Source: Oligosphaeraceae bacterium
GTDB taxonomy: Bacteria; Verrucomicrobiota; Lentisphaeria; Oligosphaerales; Oligosphaeraceae
Assembly (NCBI GenBank): GCA_012799725.1
Contig: JAAZKR010000046.1
Coordinates: forward strand, 1 to 46,385
Length of the DNA: 46,385 nt
Direction of reading: 5' to 3'
A program made the translations under genes and the position numbers. The notes under the pieces were generated by a model. That model searched no databases, was not told where the DNA came from, and worked only from the letters and a program-made list of their open reading frames with translations. Each line of letters starts with the position of its first letter. Positions within the stretch are counted from its first letter, which is position 1. Below are positions 14,457 to 23,711 of this stretch, one piece after another.

Positions 14457-15587
14457 ATGCCTGTGTCCCCCATTAATATCCGGCCCGATGTGCTACATGT
14501 CTGCGAGGCCTGTGCCGGCGGCGTACGGCGGCATCTGGAGCTGGTTTTGCCTGCCCTGCACAAACGCGGGCTCAAACAAGGCTTGTTTGCATTTTCGGCA
14601 CGGGCTGACAGCGATTTTATGCTCTTGTTAGAGCAGCTGCAAGACTTGGATTGTGCTGTAGATTACCTGGACCTGCACCCCGCATTGAGCTTGTCCGGGT
14701 TATTCAATGCAGCCCGGTGCTTGCAAGCCATGATCGATGAGTTGCAGCCACGCACCCTGCATCTGCATTCCGGCTGGGCCGGAATTTTGGGACGCTTACC
14801 CTTATTTGGCATTAGACATAAATGCAAGTTATATGCGCCACACGCCTTTGGCTGGCAGAGCAAAAGCCTCTGGGCCAGCCTGCTAAAACCCAGGCTGGAA
14901 AAATATTTAAGCCGGCATACCCAAGCCTATATCCTGGTAGGCCAGGAAGAACTGCGCGAAGCTGCATCGCTAGGCATAAATAACGACAAACTCTTTCTGG
15001 CTGAAAATGGCTTGCCGGCAGACTTCGCTGCCAGCCTCTGGCGGCGTCAAAAAGCGAGACAGGCGCTAGCCATCCCTGAAGATGAATGCGCCGTATTGAT
15101 TCCCTGCCGCCTGGCCTGGCAAAAGGGGCTGGACCTGCTGTTGCCAGCCCTGGCACAAAACAATATGACGGAACTTGAACTGAATTTCCATATCTGTGGC
15201 GATGGCCCGGAAAAAGACGCACTGGCAAAACTGGCAAAGAAGCTGAATCTGCAAGAAAAAATCCACTTTCGTGGAAACCTGCCTGGACTATGGCAAAAAC
15301 TGCGTGCTTTTGACGGCGCCATACTGCCGTCACGCTACGAAGGACGTTCATACGCACTGCTGGAATGCATGGCCGCAAAAATGCCGTTGCTGTGCAGCGA
15401 TATACCGGCAAATATGCTGAGCGCAGAGGTGCTGAGTTTCAAAGCCGGCGACCAGGAATCGCTAGGCCGAGGCCTGACTGAACTGCAAAGCAAGCTCGGT
15501 CAGGTGATAAACTACGAGCCCCAAACAAGCCTGGAAGAGCAAACCGAGCAGCTGATCTCAGCGTATGAGACGGCAGCAGGTACATAG
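14457..15587 (+). CDS. Glycosyltransferase family 4 (GT-B fold)
   Basis: A 376-residue protein from ATG 14457; a GTG at 14421 would add 12 residues and neither start has a good ribosome site. The N-terminal domain has VLHVCEACAGGVRRHLELVL, the G-G-(V/x)-x-(R/K) acceptor loop of GT4 enzymes. The C-terminal domain has ECAVLIPCRLAWQKGLDLLL, then FHICGDGPEKDALAKLAKKL and PSRYEGRSYALLECMAAKMP, the conserved E-x(7)-E nucleotide-sugar block with Glu at EGRSYALLE. Such enzymes build surface polysaccharides or lipopolysaccharide at the cytoplasmic membrane. Donor sugar and acceptor are not evident. Confidence 0.85.
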   Translation: MPVSPINIRPDVLHVCEACAGGVRRHLELVLPALHKRGLKQGLFAFSARADSDFMLLLEQLQDLDCAVDYLDLHPALSLSGLFNAARCLQAMIDELQPRTLHLHSGWAGILGRLPLFGIRHKCKLYAPHAFGWQSKSLWASLLKPRLEKYLSRHTQAYILVGQEELREAASLGINNDKLFLAENGLPADFAASLWRRQKARQALAIPEDECAVLIPCRLAWQKGLDLLLPALAQNNMTELELNFHICGDGPEKDALAKLAKKLNLQEKIHFRGNLPGLWQKLRAFDGAILPSRYEGRSYALLECMAAKMPLLCSDIPANMLSAEVLSFKAGDQESLGRGLTELQSKLGQVINYEPQTSLEEQTEQLISAYETAAGT

Positions 15588-15834
15588 CCCCGCCCAAAAA
15601 GGGTTCCGAGCGCATTTTTCCCGCAGATTATGCAAATTACACAGGTGAATACGGATTTCTGTGTCTTTCGTGCTAAAAAATCCCTGTCACCCGGGTTCAC
15701 GCCGATGCCTTATGGACACAAAAATTTTCGGGGCTTTTTTTGCGTTAGTCTGCGTCACCTGCAGACGAATAAGACCTATATTAATATACGAAAACAACGA
15801 ACCGCAACGACGTGGTGGATGATAACGACAGACT
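15588..15834. other. 247-bp gap with decayed repeats
   Basis: CCCCGCCCAAAAAGGG directly follows the stop codon. A degraded ATCTGCG-like series runs at about 15622-15654. GGGCTTTTTTT near 15735 and TATTAATATACG near 15778 are AT-rich patches that could hold a promoter, but no clear -35/-10 pair is seen. No gene. Confidence 0.4.
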
Positions 15835-17535
15835 ATGACAGAACAGTGGGTTATGGAAAAAAAGACACCTTATCAGGTATTGGTCAGTGGACATCGTAAT
15901 CCGGATATTGACAGTTTGGTGTCGGCAGTGGCAGTCGCTGAATTGCGGCGACGACAAGGCCAGACGAACATAACGGCGCTATGCCCTGGAGTCTTGCCGG
16001 AGCGGGCGCGACATTTGTTCAAGCGTTTTGGCATCGAGCCGCCGCAGAGCCGTAACGACGTCTACACTCGAGTGCGGGATATTATGACACCGGCCACGCC
16101 GATCAGCGCTGGCACGACCCTGTTTGACGCCGTTGGCAAACTCCGCGAGTCAAGCCGACATCAACTGCCGGTTGTCGCCGAGGATGGTCGATTCTTGGGC
16201 ATGCTCAGCGGCCTGGCGCTGCTCTCAAACTTGCTGGATATTGGCAACGACGCCGGCCGAGGCCTGACCGGACGCCGCATCCATAGCTCCATCCAGCTGA
16301 TCCAGCAGGTCCTGGAAGCTGAGGTGCTTACAGCTGACGACGCCGACAAAACGCAGGACTTCCAAGTTTATGTCGCAGCCATGAATCTGGACAGCTTTAC
16401 CGAGCATCTGCCGAACACAGCCAACCACGAACTGGCAGTCATCGTCGGCGACCGGCCGGAAATCCATTTGCGGGTGCTGCACCGGCGGATGCGCTTGATG
16501 ATCGTAACGGGCAATCGTCCGGTGGATCCGTTGATTGTCGAAGCGGCGGCACGCGATAAGGTGTCCATATTGCTAACGAGTTTTGATTCGGCGACGGTGA
16601 TCCGGCGGCTGAAATTCAGCGTGCCGGTCGAATTCAGCCGTTTTCCAGAGAACCAGTTGTGTTTGTCGCCGCGTGATCGCCTGCGCGATGTGCGCAACCA
16701 TGTGTTGAACAGCGTTGATGATTTGGTGCCGGTGGTGGACGAGGTGGGTATGTTGAGAGGCGTGGTGCTGAAGAACGCCTTTGATCAGCCGCCGCCTTTC
16801 CGCATGATTTTGGTTGACCACAATGAAATTGAACAGAGCCTGCCGGGTGTCGAAGAAATACCGGTGATTGAGGTAGTTGATCACCACCGTATCGGCATGC
16901 CGCCGACAGCGGCGCCAATACGCTTCACGGCTGATGTGGTGGGCAGCACTTGCACCTTGGTGGCGATGATGTTCCGCAGTGCCGGCGAGAGTCTGTCAGC
17001 GGGACTGGCGGGACTGCTGTTGGGCGGAATTATCTCCGACACACTGCTGCTGCGCTCACCCACGACTGCCGACCTCGACCGGCGCATGTGCGAATGGCTG
17101 ACCAAAATCGCCGGCGTACAGCCCGAGGAGTTAATGGATGAACTGCTGCGGATTGATTCACCCCTGGCCGCCAAGCCCGCGCATGATGTCATCCATGGCG
17201 ACCGCAAAGACTACAGCGATGGTCGTTTCCGCTTCTCCTTGGCGCAAGTGGAAGAGAGCAACATGGAACTGCTGCGACAGCGACGGGACGAGTTGCTGAC
17301 TGAGATGAAGAAGCTCCTTGACGAAGAGCAGCTCGACTTTGTCGGCCTGCTGGTGACAGACGCGGTACGGGAGACATCCGAACTGCTGATCATCGGTTGT
17401 GGAGAGCTGATTCGCAATCTGCCCTATGCGGCGGTAGCTGAGAATCTCTTTGTGCTGCCGGGCGTTCTCAGCCGCAAAAAGCAACTTTTGCCACAGATAC
17501 TGGCCATTACGGCGGTTCTGCAAGACCAGCGCTGA
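15835..17535 (+). CDS. ppaC: CBS/DRTGG-containing manganese-dependent inorganic pyrophosphatase
   Basis: A 566-residue family II pyrophosphatase, splitting PPi to phosphate in the cytoplasm with a Mn/Mg cluster. The N-terminal motif SGHRNPDIDSLVSA holds metal ligands His20, Asp24 and Asp26. The DHH motif is at 349-351 (VVDHHRIG) and the fourth metal Asp at about 402 (GGIISDTLLLRSPTTADLD). Inserted between are a first CBS unit at about 75-135, a DRTGG-like region (about 140-265) and a second CBS unit at about 265-330; a DHHA2 domain follows from about 430 to the end. CBS inserts in this family bind adenine nucleotides and inhibit or activate the enzyme. A second possible start is Met7. Confidence 0.88.
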   Translation: MTEQWVMEKKTPYQVLVSGHRNPDIDSLVSAVAVAELRRRQGQTNITALCPGVLPERARHLFKRFGIEPPQSRNDVYTRVRDIMTPATPISAGTTLFDAVGKLRESSRHQLPVVAEDGRFLGMLSGLALLSNLLDIGNDAGRGLTGRRIHSSIQLIQQVLEAEVLTADDADKTQDFQVYVAAMNLDSFTEHLPNTANHELAVIVGDRPEIHLRVLHRRMRLMIVTGNRPVDPLIVEAAARDKVSILLTSFDSATVIRRLKFSVPVEFSRFPENQLCLSPRDRLRDVRNHVLNSVDDLVPVVDEVGMLRGVVLKNAFDQPPPFRMILVDHNEIEQSLPGVEEIPVIEVVDHHRIGMPPTAAPIRFTADVVGSTCTLVAMMFRSAGESLSAGLAGLLLGGIISDTLLLRSPTTADLDRRMCEWLTKIAGVQPEELMDELLRIDSPLAAKPAHDVIHGDRKDYSDGRFRFSLAQVEESNMELLRQRRDELLTEMKKLLDEEQLDFVGLLVTDAVRETSELLIIGCGELIRNLPYAAVAENLFVLPGVLSRKKQLLPQILAITAVLQDQR

Positions 17536-17593
17536 AAAAGGCTGCGGAGGAGCCTCACACGAATGTGCGAAGACAAAATATAAGAGCGGCCTA

Positions 17594-17630
17594 TGAAAAT
17601 CCGCGCAATCTGCGGATTCTGCGGATTCAT
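17594..17630. repeat. ATCTGCG-type tandem-word repeat, copy 3
   Basis: GAAAATCCGCGCAATCTGCG followed by GATTCTGCGGATTCAT; same family as 31-65 and 13500-13536. It lies between the pyrophosphatase and rpoZ genes. Confidence 0.65.
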
Positions 17631-17753
17631 ACTTGATTCCTTGTTGTTGGCCTCGGCTACGTCCTTCGACTTTGGCGTCATGTTATTCATTCGCAATTTA
17701 TGTCTTCCGTATTATATTATTGGTTTGATTGCAGTTCACCTTGAGGTCATTAC

Positions 17754-17963
17754 ATGAACGAAGAATATCTTTCCAGTGCCCGTGCCAAGGTACGTGATGT
17801 ACGCCTTTTCATCAACGGCGTCGCCAAGCGCGCCAGTCAGCTTTCCAAAGGCAACCGCCGCTTAGTGCCCACCTTGCCGGATGATGATCGTTCCAACCTG
17901 GACATCGCCCTACTCGAGGTCGCAGAAGGCAAGGTCATCATCAAGGCCGAAGACGAAAAATAA
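17754..17963 (+). CDS. rpoZ: DNA-directed RNA polymerase subunit omega
   Basis: A 69-residue protein. FINGVAKRASQLSKGNRRLV corresponds to the omega core VNxVxKRxRQLxxGxRPLV, and NLDIALLEVAEGKVIIK to the conserved xVALxEIAxGKI tail. Omega assists folding and assembly of the beta-prime subunit. ATG follows TTGAGGTC at good distance. Size is in the family range. It is monocistronic, with a terminator at 18090-18120. Confidence 0.88.
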   Translation: MNEEYLSSARAKVRDVRLFINGVAKRASQLSKGNRRLVPTLPDDDRSNLDIALLEVAEGKVIIKAEDEK

Positions 17964-18089
17964 GGATTCGCACAAGCTCAGAGCTTTAGCGCAACCAGCT
18001 CGATTTATATTTTGGAGCAAAGATTTGAAGTCTTATATGCTTCAGGCACAGCTAGCTTGAATGCCGGGCTGTTGCATTTATGGTCTTTC

Positions 18090-18120
18090 ACCTGGCCAAA
18101 GAAGCCAGGTTTTTCTTTTT
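18090..18120 (+). terminator. Rho-independent terminator after rpoZ
   Basis: ACCTGGC, seven-base loop CAAAGAA, GCCAGGT, directly followed by TTTTCTTTTT. The stem is a perfect 7 bp and the T-run is in the right place for plus-strand transcripts. It lies 127 bases after the rpoZ stop. A smaller TGAAG..CTTCA hairpin lies upstream near 18025. Confidence 0.88.
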
Positions 18121-18220
18121 GTGTGTAATTTTCGGGTAGCCGGCCCGAGCCGTCTTTTTTATCAATTTTGCTCGAGCGGATTATTACCGCTATGCCTTTC
18201 CCTGTTTTTTGGTCGCCGTC

Positions 18221-19597
18221 ATGCTTAATGCGCCCAGTCAGATACCCGCCGCCAGCGTCAGCAAAGCACCTGCCCTTACCAAGAACCAGCGTTTTTATGC
18301 TTTGTTTGTATTTTCCTTGGCCGTGCTGATTTACTTTATTGTCAATATTCAGCGTGTAGCCATACCCGGGCAGATCTTCAATGAGTTGCAGAGCGATCTG
18401 CGCATATCGGCCACAGCAGTAGCCACCTTGGGCGCAACCTTCATGTATGTCTATGCAGCTACGCAGCTGCTGGTAGGCTTGCTGGTGGATAAGTACGGCG
18501 GCATGCGTGTAATGTTTTGCGGCAGCATCCTGATGAGTATAGGCTCCATATTATTTCCGCTCTCGAGGAGCTTGAGTGCACTGATGCTCAGTCGCATGCT
18601 GGTAGGCCTGGGCTGCGGCGCAGCATACCTGAGCATAGTAAAAGAATCGGACCGACTTTTTAGCCATAATTTCACCCAAGTGATGGGGCTGGTGATCTCG
18701 CTGGGCTACTTTGGCGGAGTGCTGGGCACCCTGCCCTTGGCTAAGACGGTAGGATGGATAGGCTGGCGTCCAACCCTGATGTTGATCGCACTGGTGACCG
18801 CAATCACAACAGCTATCATCGCCCTGATCTGGCGACGCTGCCCTAAGCCGGAACCCATGGAAGACAAAATCAGCCTGAAACCATATCTGCATGGCTTCCG
18901 AATACGTACCAACCTGATCAATATGAGTTCATACGCAGTTAACTTCGCTATCTATTACGTCATACTGACTGTATTCGGGCGAAAATTTCTCGAGGACATC
19001 GCCGGACTAAGCCCAGATGCAGCATCTTTCAGCTGCACCATGATGGTGGTGCTATCCGCGCTTTTGAATCAATTTATCGGAGTACTCTGCGGCTATACCG
19101 GCAATTTGCGCCAACCATATTATCGCACCTTGAATCTCTTTCCGCTTATCGCATGCAGCATGCTGGTTTTTGGACTGCTTTGCAAGGGCAATACACCGGG
19201 CTGGGGAGGTTTCTTTGTTACCGCTTTCATTATTATCAGCCTGACTTCCGGTTTCTCCCCTATCACCAATGCCCTGGCGCGAGAAACCAATCCACCAAAT
19301 CGTACCGGTGTAGCGGTGGGAATTGCTAATTTCGCAGCATATATTATGGTGGCGTTGCTGGGTAGCGTGTCAGGTCTGGTGCTGGACCTTTTCAAGGGCA
19401 AAGCAATTGAGACTGCGGGCAGATTGATTTATCCGGATACAGCCTATCTCTGTCTGTACAGCTTGTTTTTCGTGATCAGCATCTTTACTTTTCGCATCTC
19501 ACTTGCCTATCCGGAAACTGCCGGGCGCAACATCTATGCCGGGCGTATCCGGATGCAGCAACTCACCCGCTTTATCAAGTTGAAGCTTTACGAATAA
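18221..19597 (+). CDS. Major facilitator superfamily transporter
   Basis: A 458-residue membrane protein with about 12 hydrophobic segments, for example FYALFVFSLAVLIYFIVNI, TLGATFMYVYAATQLLVGLL and FAAYIMVALLGSVSGLVLDL. The loop 2-3 signature is LVDKYGGMRV (family D-x-x-G-R-(R/K) pattern). The first half has RMLVGLGCGAAYLSIVKE. The class resembles OPA/ACS or nitrate-sulfate-type carriers, but the substrate cannot be told. The ATG at 18221 is preferred over a TTG 12 bases upstream. It lies just ahead of an SDR gene with a 43-base gap, so the two may be one unit. Confidence 0.85.
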   Translation: MLNAPSQIPAASVSKAPALTKNQRFYALFVFSLAVLIYFIVNIQRVAIPGQIFNELQSDLRISATAVATLGATFMYVYAATQLLVGLLVDKYGGMRVMFCGSILMSIGSILFPLSRSLSALMLSRMLVGLGCGAAYLSIVKESDRLFSHNFTQVMGLVISLGYFGGVLGTLPLAKTVGWIGWRPTLMLIALVTAITTAIIALIWRRCPKPEPMEDKISLKPYLHGFRIRTNLINMSSYAVNFAIYYVILTVFGRKFLEDIAGLSPDAASFSCTMMVVLSALLNQFIGVLCGYTGNLRQPYYRTLNLFPLIACSMLVFGLLCKGNTPGWGGFFVTAFIIISLTSGFSPITNALARETNPPNRTGVAVGIANFAAYIMVALLGSVSGLVLDLFKGKAIETAGRLIYPDTAYLCLYSLFFVISIFTFRISLAYPETAGRNIYAGRIRMQQLTRFIKLKLYE

Positions 19598-19640
19598 CCA
19601 GACAGCTATAAAGCAAAACAACAAGGCAGGGAATGTGTTC

Positions 19641-20690
19641 ATGGATGATGTACCGGACAAAACAGAGGACATTGAACTGGGCAGTTGCCTGGTCATAGGT
19701 GGGGGCGGTTTTCTAGGCAGTCACATCGTACAGCAGCTGGTTAATAAAGCGCAAAAAGTTACTGTGTTTGGACGAAGCGAATATCCGCAGCTGAAAGCGC
19801 AAGGCTTGAACTGCCTGCGAGGCGACATAGTCAATCAAGGCGAAATTATTGCCGCTTGCCGAGGCATGGACACGGTTTTTCATACTGCTTCGCTAAGCTA
19901 TATGTGGGGTCGCCGTGACCTGATCTATCAAGTCAATGTGGAAGGCTGCGCCAATGTTATCAAAGCCTGCCGAGAAAACTGCGTGCGCCGCCTGGTCTAT
20001 ACCAGCTCGCCCAGCGTAGTCATAGGGGATGAAAGCATAATCAATGGCGATGAAAGCCTGTCCTACCCTAAACAGTATAACGCTGATTACCCCCACAGCA
20101 AGAGCTTGGCCGAGCAACTGGTACTGGCCGCCAATAATAAGCTCGAAAACAAACCGCAAGCCTGCCCTGAGCCACTGCTTACTTGTGCTATACGACCGCA
20201 TCTTATCCTGGGACCGGGAGACCCGCATATATTGCCGCGTGTGCGGCGTGCCGCCGAAAAACGACGGCTGCGCCAGATCGGCGACGGCCGCAACCAAATC
20301 ACTATTACACAAGTGGACAATGCAGCACATGCACATATTTTAGCAGCGCAAGAGCTTGCTGGACAAAAGCGCTGCGCCGGAAAAGCCTACTTTGTAGGCG
20401 ACAGCGAGCCTATCTATCTCTGGCCTTGGCTAAATGAACTGCTGGCACTCTGGGGTCTGCCACAAGTCACAAAACGGGTCTCCTGGGGTCTGAGCCGCAG
20501 CTTGGCCCTGCTATCAGAGGCGCTGCATCATTTCATGCCCTGGCTGGGCGAGCCCTTTATGACTACATTTGTGGTTGATCAACTGGCGCGCTCGCATTCC
20601 TTCTCGCATCAGGCCGCCAGCAGAGACTTCGGCTATCAGCCCATAGTATCCCCAGAAGAGGCGCTGCAAAAGCTGGCACAATGGAAATAA
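19641..20690 (+). CDS. Extended short-chain dehydrogenase, 3-beta-HSD/OleD-like
   Basis: A 349-residue NAD(P)-dependent enzyme with the nucleotide site CLVIGGGGFLGSHI (Gly-x-x-Gly-x-x-Gly pattern), then DTVFHTASLSYMWGRRDLIY and VNVEGCANVIKACREN, which are hallmarks of the 3-beta-hydroxysteroid dehydrogenase/epimerase branch. The catalytic pair is Tyr150 and Lys154 in YPHSK, with VYTSSPSVVIG providing the Ser. Related bacterial proteins include OleD and sugar or sterol-like ketone reductases; the actual substrate is unknown. ATG 19641 follows AGGGA; GTG 19635 is an alternative. Confidence 0.82.
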   Translation: MDDVPDKTEDIELGSCLVIGGGGFLGSHIVQQLVNKAQKVTVFGRSEYPQLKAQGLNCLRGDIVNQGEIIAACRGMDTVFHTASLSYMWGRRDLIYQVNVEGCANVIKACRENCVRRLVYTSSPSVVIGDESIINGDESLSYPKQYNADYPHSKSLAEQLVLAANNKLENKPQACPEPLLTCAIRPHLILGPGDPHILPRVRRAAEKRRLRQIGDGRNQITITQVDNAAHAHILAAQELAGQKRCAGKAYFVGDSEPIYLWPWLNELLALWGLPQVTKRVSWGLSRSLALLSEALHHFMPWLGEPFMTTFVVDQLARSHSFSHQAASRDFGYQPIVSPEEALQKLAQWK

Positions 20691-20815
20691 GGGCTTGTGT
20701 GGCAGCAGCACAGAACTGGGAACTGGCACCTCCGTAGGACTGACAGCAATAATATAGAACGGGCCGGCTACAGGAATAGCACCGCTCAAGACTCTTACCC
20801 TGTTTGTGGTATCGC

Positions 20816-23233
20816 TTATTCATCTGACAGTTTGAGGAGTCTTGGAGGTTGGAGCAGGCCTGACGGTGCTCGATATGCTTCGAGTTGATTGGCCAAGGTA
20901 TTATGGACTCGAATCTGCAAGCGCTGTTTTCCCTGCCATTCGCCCAAGTCGAAATGATAGGGTGCCCAGATGCGGCGCCGGATGGGCTGATCTTGCCAGA
21001 GGACTTCGCAGATACCGGCGGCTTCGGGTAATTCGAGGCGGACATTGGGGCAGTCCAGCTCGGCTTCCAGGTCATAAGTCACTGTTCCGGAATAGAACGG
21101 GGCGCCCTGATTGGCCCAGGAGCCGGGCTGCAGCAGGTTTTTACGCGGGGAAAGCTGCAACGTAAAGCTTTCCGGCTCAAATAACTCTAAATGATAGAAC
21201 TTAAATACAGAACGGTAGAAATCCTGCTGCGTTGCCAAATGCAGCTCGAAGTCACCGCATAAATAGACCGGTTCGGAAAATTCTATGGACTCAGGGATGG
21301 CCAGGGTATATGTCCCGGCGCCGCCGGAGATAGTATAACGCCAGTATTGATCGTCAAATATCTTTACGGGTTCGCCGTCTTCAAGCGGCTGCTGATTCAG
21401 CAGCACCGCTCCGCGCAAGGCAGCAGGCACTTGAATGCTCAGCTCCTTAATATCCGCATTATTGCTCCAGCAACAGCTTTTACGCAACGGTATCAGGTTT
21501 GGGCTTTCCCAGTGCACCCGCAGCGCCCCCTTGAATTCATGCAGAACCGGCATTGTCACCGGTTCCCGGTATTGCTCCCAGGGGCCGCCCAGGACTGCCA
21601 TTTCGCCCGGGTACAATTCCAGCTCGTAATTTTTGCCGTCAAAGGGGATGCTTCCACGCCAGAGAGTGTCGCCCCAGACATTGCCGAGCAGAAGGAATTT
21701 GCTGCCGTCGGTCAGGCGTCTTGGCATAAAGGCGAGCACATCACTGCTGAACGGGGCTTCAGGAAGACTGCCGTGTTCCGGTGCGAAAGCATCGATGCAA
21801 TGAGGAAATTTTACCGCTTCGGAAGAGTCGGCAATGACATATCCTCGAAGCTGACGATTAAGCTGGTCACAAAGCTCAAAAAAGGCACTGGTGTCGGTTT
21901 TTCCGTCCCAGATTTGCTCGGTAGGATCAAGCACAGCCAGTTCCGCGATGTAGTCTCCCTGACTTGCCACCTGGCAGAAATGCGCCAGCCAATCATTGAA
22001 TTCACGCAGACCATGCCGCAGACTGCCGTGCAAAAATTCCGGCGGGGCAAAATATTTGGTTTGACCATGCACGCGATGATGCACCGCATGCGGCACAAAA
22101 AAGTTGATGCCCTGTAATATCTGCCAAGTAGCAATCTGTCTCAGCCAAGTATAATTTGCCCCCCAGTTTGTAGCAGCAAACGCTTCGCAGAGCGCCCGTT
22201 TTTTACCCTGCAAAAAAGCGGCACTGGCGGCATATTTGGCGCGCAGGTCGAATTTACTGACGTTGAATTCCGGATTATGAAGCTTACGGTCATTGCCACC
22301 AAAGCTGACCTTTGGGCAGAACAACCTTGAATCATAGTGCGTTCCGCCGTCAAGAGCAAACAATTCATGGTCGGTTCCCGGGATATCGGCATGCTGAAGC
22401 AGGTTCAGGGGGCGACCTTCGGTAAATATCGAGCTGCGCGGGCATTCCTGCCAGCTAAATGGACCGGTATCGGAAGTATGGAAAGAATATTTCAGCCCAT
22501 GTTTGCGGCACCACTGATAATTGTTGGCAAACCACTGCTGATACAGATCGCCAGCCAGCTGCCAATAGTCACGGCGAGCTTGCGTAGCTTCTCCCTTTAA
22601 CAATGCCGACAGATGCGGCTCGATTGCATACCCGAAACGGCGCCGGAATTTTTCGCTAAAATGCCGCGACCAAGGGAAATACTGCCGTCCGCCCAAGATT
22701 TTTGTGGTCTGGAAATTGCATCTGCGATTGTCGGCATCGGAGAAGAAACCGGTGAATCCATTGCCAAAATATTTTCCCAGTCTTTTCCGATATTCTTCAT
22801 AGACCAATTCGACAAACAGCTGCGAGCTTTCTTTTTCTTCGAAAGCCGGAAATCCCCAATCGGCTTTCCGCACCGAAACGCGCCCGTCGTCTTCGAGCCA
22901 GAGATATTGCTGATACAAATCCGGCTGCCGTCTTTCAATGCGACCAGCCGCATCGCCCGGCGGGAAATCAAAGCCGTCATTGACCCAGAACTGCAAATCA
23001 AGTTCACGGGCTGCCAGCAGAAAGTTTTCAGTTACTTCAAACCAAAAATCCTCAAGATACTCCTCTGCCGAAAAACCGGTAGGAGGTTTATTGAAGAAAA
23101 CCAATCCGCCAAAGCCGCCATCCTTCAGAGCCTGCATCGCTTCACGCGCTGCTTTTCTATCCAATTCCTTGGGATCCGTCGTATTGATGAAATAAAAAGG
23201 TACCGGACGGAAATCATTTAAGTGCACAGTCAT
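20816..23233 (-). CDS. GH106-like glycoside hydrolase, cytoplasmic
   Basis: An 805-residue protein with no signal peptide. The N-terminal TIM-barrel-like half (about 1-430) has EAMQALKDGGFGGLVFF and later LDLQFWVNDGFDFPPGDAAG, the pattern of GH106-type alpha-L-rhamnosidases (a GFGGxxxH block and a DEDGFPSG-like block), then FTGFFSDADNRRCNF and CPRSSIFTEGRPLNLLQHAD. The C-terminal half is beta-rich with a galactose-binding-like end (SPRKNLLQPGSWANQGAPFY..TYDLEAELDCPNVRLELP). Known GH106 enzymes are longer and exported, so the family match is only probable. It is transcribed towards the SDR gene and stands apart from the other enzymes. Confidence 0.62.
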   Translation of the reverse strand: MTVHLNDFRPVPFYFINTTDPKELDRKAAREAMQALKDGGFGGLVFFNKPPTGFSAEEYLEDFWFEVTENFLLAARELDLQFWVNDGFDFPPGDAAGRIERRQPDLYQQYLWLEDDGRVSVRKADWGFPAFEEKESSQLFVELVYEEYRKRLGKYFGNGFTGFFSDADNRRCNFQTTKILGGRQYFPWSRHFSEKFRRRFGYAIEPHLSALLKGEATQARRDYWQLAGDLYQQWFANNYQWCRKHGLKYSFHTSDTGPFSWQECPRSSIFTEGRPLNLLQHADIPGTDHELFALDGGTHYDSRLFCPKVSFGGNDRKLHNPEFNVSKFDLRAKYAASAAFLQGKKRALCEAFAATNWGANYTWLRQIATWQILQGINFFVPHAVHHRVHGQTKYFAPPEFLHGSLRHGLREFNDWLAHFCQVASQGDYIAELAVLDPTEQIWDGKTDTSAFFELCDQLNRQLRGYVIADSSEAVKFPHCIDAFAPEHGSLPEAPFSSDVLAFMPRRLTDGSKFLLLGNVWGDTLWRGSIPFDGKNYELELYPGEMAVLGGPWEQYREPVTMPVLHEFKGALRVHWESPNLIPLRKSCCWSNNADIKELSIQVPAALRGAVLLNQQPLEDGEPVKIFDDQYWRYTISGGAGTYTLAIPESIEFSEPVYLCGDFELHLATQQDFYRSVFKFYHLELFEPESFTLQLSPRKNLLQPGSWANQGAPFYSGTVTYDLEAELDCPNVRLELPEAAGICEVLWQDQPIRRRIWAPYHFDLGEWQGKQRLQIRVHNTLANQLEAYRAPSGLLQPPRLLKLSDE

Positions 23234-23430
23234 TCTTCATACACCGAACTGCGGTGTCCCCTTTTCTGAAATCATTTGTTTGTATGCGAATAATACACTA
23301 TGATTTTTTTTTGCAGAAAGTCAAGCAATAAAAGTGATATTTAGGTTGCCTGTAACTGGAAAAATAATGCCTCAGTCTTCCCGTAGCATTTCTAAAGCAT
23401 TGGTTTAACGTGGCAATACATGGGACCTAT

Positions 23431-23609
23431 GGAGCCAACACTCTTCTTTTAACGCTTTGTAATAACATCGGCGACGCCATGCCGTAAAGTCGCCTTGGCG
23501 TTCTTGGCATCTTGGCGTCTTGGCGGTTAAATGAAGAAGCATTAACCGCCAAGAACGCCGAGGACGCCAAGCAATTAAGCCAGCACTACAGAAGAATGAC
23601 ACATTACCT
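23431..23609. repeat. Paralogous intergenic segment A, with CTTGGCG palindrome insert
   Basis: It matches 29008-29123. Shared runs include CTTTTAACGCTTTGTAA-like and AAGCAATTAAG(C/T)CAGC(A/G)CTACA, GAAGAATGACACATTACCT. A 74-base palindrome (23495-23568) sits in this copy between CGCC and AAGCAATTAAG, where the other copy goes straight from CGCC to AAGCAATTAAG. Confidence 0.8.
23493..23571. repeat. CTTGGCG palindromic repeat, long copy
   Basis: Left arm CTTGGCGTTCTTGGCATCTT GGCGTCTTGGCGGTTAA (split here for length), centre ATGAAGAAGCA, right arm TTAACCGCCAAGAACGCCGA then GGACGCCAAG. It forms a near-perfect hairpin of about 30 pairs. A short relative is at 14329-14389. Confidence 0.85.
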
Positions 23610-23616
23610 GGAAAAG

Positions 23617-23643
23617 TTAAACGCACGCTTTTTGTGCGTTTAA
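23617..23643. other. Perfect 10-bp hairpin after segment A
   Basis: TTAAACGCAC, loop GCTTTTT, GTGCGTTTAA. No gene ends here on either strand (the GH106-like gene starts at 23233 going left), so it is not an ordinary terminator. It follows the repeat segment as a different hairpin (29130-29165) follows segment B. Confidence 0.5.
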
Positions 23644-23683
23644 TTCTGCAAATTGCAAGTGGAACATTTTTTGTTGCCAGTAC

Positions 23684-23711
23684 TTGACAATGCCCTATTT
23701 ATGCTTATAAT
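23684..23711 (+). promoter_or_regulatory. Consensus sigma-70 promoter for the pseudopilin/DUF4838 operon
   Basis: TTGACA at 23684-23689, 16 bases, TATAAT at 23706-23711, all consensus hexamers. A second TATAAT occurs at about 23723. The transcript would start near 23718 and leave a leader of about 205 bases before the pseudopilin gene. The leader holds a GGTTTTTT-GGT-AAAAAACC hairpin at 23777-23795. Confidence 0.75.

Noticed and set aside
14812-15411. 199-codon minus-strand frame
   Set aside because: Antisense shadow of the GT4 glycosyltransferase; Cys/Arg-rich, no domains.
13500-17630. Possible CRISPR array from ATCTGCG words
   Set aside because: The words are short, imperfect and occur as single clusters far apart; there are no regular spacers or cas genes.
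17964-18060. tRNA-like stretch after rpoZ
   Set aside because: Some short complementary words occur but no T-loop GTTCRA motif or cloverleaf could be built.
21347-22117. 256-codon plus-strand frame
   Set aside because: Antisense shadow of the GH106-like gene.
22613-23221. 202-codon plus-strand frame
   Set aside because: Antisense shadow of the GH106-like gene.
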